A stretch of 64,000 bases of DNA, taken from assembly GCA_900660155.1 (NCBI GenBank), contig CABFPE010000190.1, positions 284,131 through 348,130 on the forward strand, given 5' to 3'. This DNA comes from Hofstenia miamia (taxonomy: Eukaryota; Xenacoelomorpha; Acoela; Hofsteniidae). The notes under the pieces are model-generated. The model ran no database searches. It saw only the letters and a program-made list of their open reading frames with translations, and had not been told where the DNA came from. Shown piece by piece: positions 59,736-64,000 of the stretch (positions within the stretch are counted from its first letter, which is position 1; each line of letters begins with the position of its first letter). The translations under genes were made by a program, and so were the position numbers.

Positions 59736-62700
59736 AAATGCAATAGCAGAAATTCTTTCAACACCAAGAAAATAAAATTAGATTTTTTGTACTTTCATTA
59801 TTCAGTATACTGACTTAAAATTTAAACACTAAATAACAGCATTTTATTTTTGGTAGATTTCTTGAAATATCTTTACCTTATATAGCCTAGGTAATAATTC
59901 AATAAATAAATAAGAGATCTAAAAAATCTAGTCCTAAGAAAATACTTTAATTTTCATCCTTATTTCACGACTACATCTGAACCTACTGCTCGACGATTTC
60001 TGATTTTGCACAGGGCACACCTGATCTAGAGTGACCTATTTAACCAAGCAAAATAGTTGAGGATACTTGTTATTGCAATGACCTTGCACCAAATTTATTA
60101 TCTCGACAGTAGTAATGGGAAGGATTTGAACGTTATTTCTAAAATTAGATTTTCCCTTGAAAAATTGTTCAAATTTTAATGTACTTCATATTTTTCCCAT
60201 GGGGTAAGTCCAAAGGGAATATTGTTTTTGTGTTTATAAGACTTATGCATTACAAGAAATTGTAGCACAAATTGTTGTAGCCATCTAACAGCAAAACAGA
60301 AATGACGTATTCAATTACGTGTTAATAAAATGTATTTGAAATGGATATTATTTTCTTTCTTAAATGCGTTTTTGGGCCTCCAGCATTTAAAAATCAACTA
60401 TAGATTAAACTTACGGATAAATTTAGCCGAGCATCTATTATACAAATTGCCGGAAAAAATGTGTCTTGATCCTCTTCAATATTATATAATTTAAGGTATT
60501 TCCCTTGTTCGCACGACTTAACTTACCTCTTAAATTCATTAAATGCAAAATTGACATGAGAAATTCAAATGATATAGATACGATCTTAACATTATTTTAT
60601 AGTATTAGCATTAATAAATTTTAGAATTGATGATGTATTTGAACATTCGCGTGTTGGCATTTTCATGAAATTATATTCAATTGCATCTACTTCATTTTTC
60701 CCTTTATAAATTGACATATGGGATAAAATTTTTTGCAAAATTTTGACGCATGAACAACTATGGCTACAAACAAATTTTTTTTGCATTGCATAGTAAACCA
60801 ATAGCGTTTAAACAATTGATGATGAGCTAGATAATATATTAATTTTAGGATGTATAAATTTGTAAAAAACCTCTTTCACTTACAGTTAAGCATAGTGCAT
60901 AATCTACGCCGCACTTTCACTAGTTATTTGCTGACGTCACATGGCACTGTTTAAATTTCTTGTAATGATTTGTTAGGTTTCTATTTGATCTGTGAGGCTA
61001 TATTTGGATATTGAATTGGATCTAAATTAATTTGTTAGAATTCTCATAGCGGTACTCAATTTGATGTACTATTGTGCTGTAATGGTTATTTTGTTGATCG
61101 TTATAAATATATTCATAAATACATGTATATTTGTAATCATATATATATATAATTATAATAACTATACAATTTATTATGTCTTGTATTCTAAATCTATCTG
61201 CAAGAAGATCGCAAATAGGCCTAACTACATGTACAAGCCCTAGATTACATAGCATGAAAGCATAAAGTGACTAAATCAAAATTCTTAATGTGTTAACTCA
61301 TATGCAATCTACCATCTAGCTCCTGAGAAATTCTGTGATAATGGAAAAAACTCACTTGCAGGTCTTGGAGTGAGTGCCTTTATTAAAATTACTCTAATTA
61401 AACAAGAACTATAATCATCAGTAACAAACCGCCATATAATGTAGCATGCATTTGTAGCCTACATGTACTTAGTGTGGCTTTCGTGATTGAGTTGTTGAAT
61501 ACCGAGATTTTGCTTGATAACCGGGATTTGGAAAATCGGGGTCGAGATTGCAATCCCTAATTGGGGATGAGCACAAACGATTTTAAGTGAAGAATGTTTG
61601 CTACATATTTGGGACAAATACAATTTTCAAAGATGCTTTGAATCTGACCTTTATAGTACATGTATATGTACATGTACACGTCTCTATAAATGTCGAAAAT
61701 TAGTGTAAATTTTTTCAAAACTAGACAATTACAGCAACCTAAATTTTACTTTTTAAACAAATTCAAATCATCAGTATTTTTTGGATAAAATTAGAATTGA
61801 TTAAATATGAACAACCTTGTTGCAACTGGCATGGTTTTAGCATCCCATATTGAAAAGATATACGAATTCTGCACACGCAAATGATGTCAATATGCATAGT
61901 GTTAATAAATTGTAAGTAGAAGCACGAAAATATGTGCATTACGATACCAGTAATAGCAGCTAGCAAACACTAGGAAATGTAGACGCTAACACAATGGGAG
62001 CTAATCACGAAACTAGATTTTTCATTCAGAAGGAGCAGGTGAGAGTTCACTTCCAGTAACAAACAGCATTTATGCGCTACAAGAGTGGGCTCTTAACTCC
62101 TCCCCTCTCCTTACAGGATTTAGTCATTATCGGCTGAAATCTCATACGATAGTACGATAGAAAACATGTTAACAAAATGAATGCAAAATTTGAATTAAAA
62201 TTGCATACAGGCATTGTCTTATTTAAACAAAGACTATGTTGTTAGGAAATTGAAAGATTTGTGAGAAAATGGCATAGCCTTTAATTATAACTAACAACAT
62301 AATTAATATCCTTTCCTGCCTTTATAGGGGTCTGGCAGCACAGAAGCAAACATGCTTAGCTTGCATCAGGCAACCGCGAATCCATCATTGACGCGCCAAC
62401 TTGAATTATGATTGGCTTTTTAATAGTAAAATGCTTCATTATAGGCAGGTCTCTTCTCCTAAATAATTAACAAGAGGGCGCTAAATTTGAGTGCTGTATT
62501 TTTATGTTAGATTTTGACCAAATTTAGTTCCTCAACAAATAAAATTCAACACTTCACACCGTAATATAACTTTATCAAGGTAGGCTGGGTCTAACTCCTG
62601 AGTACTCCCTTGAGCACACACCTGATTGTATGTGATGACGATAGGATGGTAATTATTTCATTAAGAGCTTTCCTTTGTTTTCCTATTTATATGAAGTTCA

Positions 62701-64000
62701 CATTTTATATACTAATTCTCGTAAACAAGCATTTACTTTGGTAAATTATGCATCGTTCCTAATATTCTGCGTACACTCTTTTATTCTTTGTCTCTTCTAA
62801 CAGTTGAAGCACTCGAACATTTTTGGACATGGCCTATACCAATTTGGAACACTTCATCCACCATCATTTAAAAACGATCGGATGCAGAGATTAATCCATT
62901 TAGGCTGAATGATTCAGTAAACGGTTGCATATATATTTTCCGAATGGCGTATTAAGTTTTCAATATGCCAGACAAAAAATTTTAAGTCAATTTTTGTAAA
63001 TTTGCCTTTATTATTGAAGAACTAACGTAACTGGAATGTTTGGAGGATAGTGATACTCACGTTTAATAAATTAGTTCAATTCCTTGGTATCAAGAGCCTA
63101 TCAAAGCTCTTTGTTCTTTTTTCTGCAATCACAAGTCAACTAATTCATCCATTTTATCCTTTAGTTTTGGTAGCAAAGTTAAGGGAACATTTCGTTTTGC
63201 GTTTCTTTAAGTTCTCTATTGTACTGCTTTTTGTATTTAACAAATCCTACAAATTCATCGCTATATTTACTTAAAATCATTTGAACAGGTCCAAAATCAT
63301 TTAGTTTACTTATTGAATAGATCATTTAAATTTATCTCCTTTTGAAATCTAATTTAAGCAATCCGGCTTTCATGCAGGCTTGGAACCGGGTGAAATCTTT
63401 TAGACCTGACCCAACCCGACCCGTAACAGTCTTCCTAAATTTCGATCTGACGACACCTAAACAAACAAAATTATATGTTTTCAGACATAACTAGCTAGCT
63501 AGTAGTCAAAAAAATAATTGATAATTGTAGATATGTGACAAATCAATAACATAATTGTTCAATGTAGCGTTAAAACTCGTAGATGTAACAAGCAATTAAT
63601 GTCAACGGTATTGATTAATCCGACATGACGGGATTTAAAGAAAAAACCGCTGACCCGAGCCGATCCGAAACGGACCCTACAAAAATTTGACCCAAACCGG
63701 TCAGCAGATAAGGCCAACCCGTCCCACCTTTTATTTCAAGGATGACTGCAAGATTAGAATAGGATCAACATCTTTTGATGTGATGATAAATGTTGTATTA
63801 ATCCCTTTATTTCTCCTTCCAATTTATTTGACTATTTAATTGAATCAATTACTGGTATATTGTGACCCCCATATCTCCTAAGTATTAGTTAAGTTGTAAG
63901 TTTTATCGAGTTAATGTTCTATAAGGGTTTTGATTGGAAGTACATTGTGCTTATTAAACTTTTAAAACATTGCATTCATATTCACTATTCACTTTCAGTT
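59736..64000. other. Intergenic DNA to the end of the window
   Basis: No supported gene. A CRE-like TGACGTCA sits alone at 60932-60939. At about 61501-61559 repeated CGGGAT/CGAGATT words end in GATTGCAATCCCTA, like the right end of a hAT-type MITE. Around 63376-63425 and 63625-63725 clustered ACCCG/CCGACCCG words resemble two ends of a further small element. On the minus strand 63290-63055 shows coding-like text with stops and a GTGAGT donor-like site; too weak to call. Confidence 0.35.

Noticed and set aside
60932-60939. CRE-like TGACGTCA as a promoter element
   Set aside because: A single 8-mer without an adjacent gene or core promoter.
63050-63274. 74-codon plus-strand frame and coding-like minus-strand text with a GTGAGT site
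   Set aside because: Minus-strand frames contain stops and no family match; plus-strand frame is low-complexity hydrophobic.
1-64000. CRISPR arrays, operons, ribosome binding sites, riboswitches
   Set aside because: Spliced genes and eukaryotic transposons show this is animal DNA; no such bacterial features are present.

Overview
This is a stretch of an AT-rich animal genome. It carries spliced G-protein-coupled receptor (GPCR) exons and a TRIM/B-box gene relic. Long AT-rich intergenic DNA is studded with (TA)n microsatellites and transposable elements in many states of decay. No prokaryotic organisation (operons, CRISPR, IS elements) is present. The protein families suggest an invertebrate metazoan, but I cannot assign a phylum from sequence alone. 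Two runs of N (24501-25330 and 36247-37246) and single Ns at 16205 and 27063 mark assembly gaps or ambiguities.

Host genes are few. A B-box/TRIM-like gene relic with a propeller-like C-terminal part lies at 3455-5181 (+). An unrecognised membrane-protein ORF is at 14907-15437 (+). A two-exon rhodopsin-class GPCR lies on the minus strand (exon 1 22745-23035, exon 2 20453-21073). Its exons join in frame and give the exact spacing between the conserved TM3 cysteine and the DR motif. A paralogous orphan exon is at 31579-32149 (-).

The rest is mobile DNA. 0-2 kb: a diverged PIF/Harbinger-like MITE and a foldback element. 12.4-13.1 kb: a hAT-type MITE. 15.9-17.2 kb: a complete-ended but dead Tc1 element. 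25.9-29.6 kb: a decayed hAT transposon with a second hAT MITE inside it; part of it appears twice around a single N, very probably an unmerged contig overlap. 30.5-31.0 kb: another hAT MITE. 34-35 kb: a young 3' LINE fragment. 35.6-36.2 kb: an internally deleted hAT. 37.2-38 kb: a LINE tail interrupted by a Harbinger-like MITE with perfect 29-bp ends. 39.9-41.95 kb: a young 5'-truncated LINE with C-terminal C2H2 fingers, inserted in an older retroelement. 47.6-50.4 kb: two decayed LINE pieces. 51.3-58.7 kb: a broken Ty3/Gypsy-type LTR-retrotransposon fossil on the minus strand with about 3.7 kb of extra coding-like sequence beyond its integrase. 58.7-59.7 kb: another LINE 3' half. The last 4 kb holds little.

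The most notable patterns are: several hAT-type element ends, each built on a different short GC-rich subterminal repeat; the extra 3' region of the LTR fossil with its tandem peptide repeat; and a LINE ORF whose only start codon lies in its target-site duplication.
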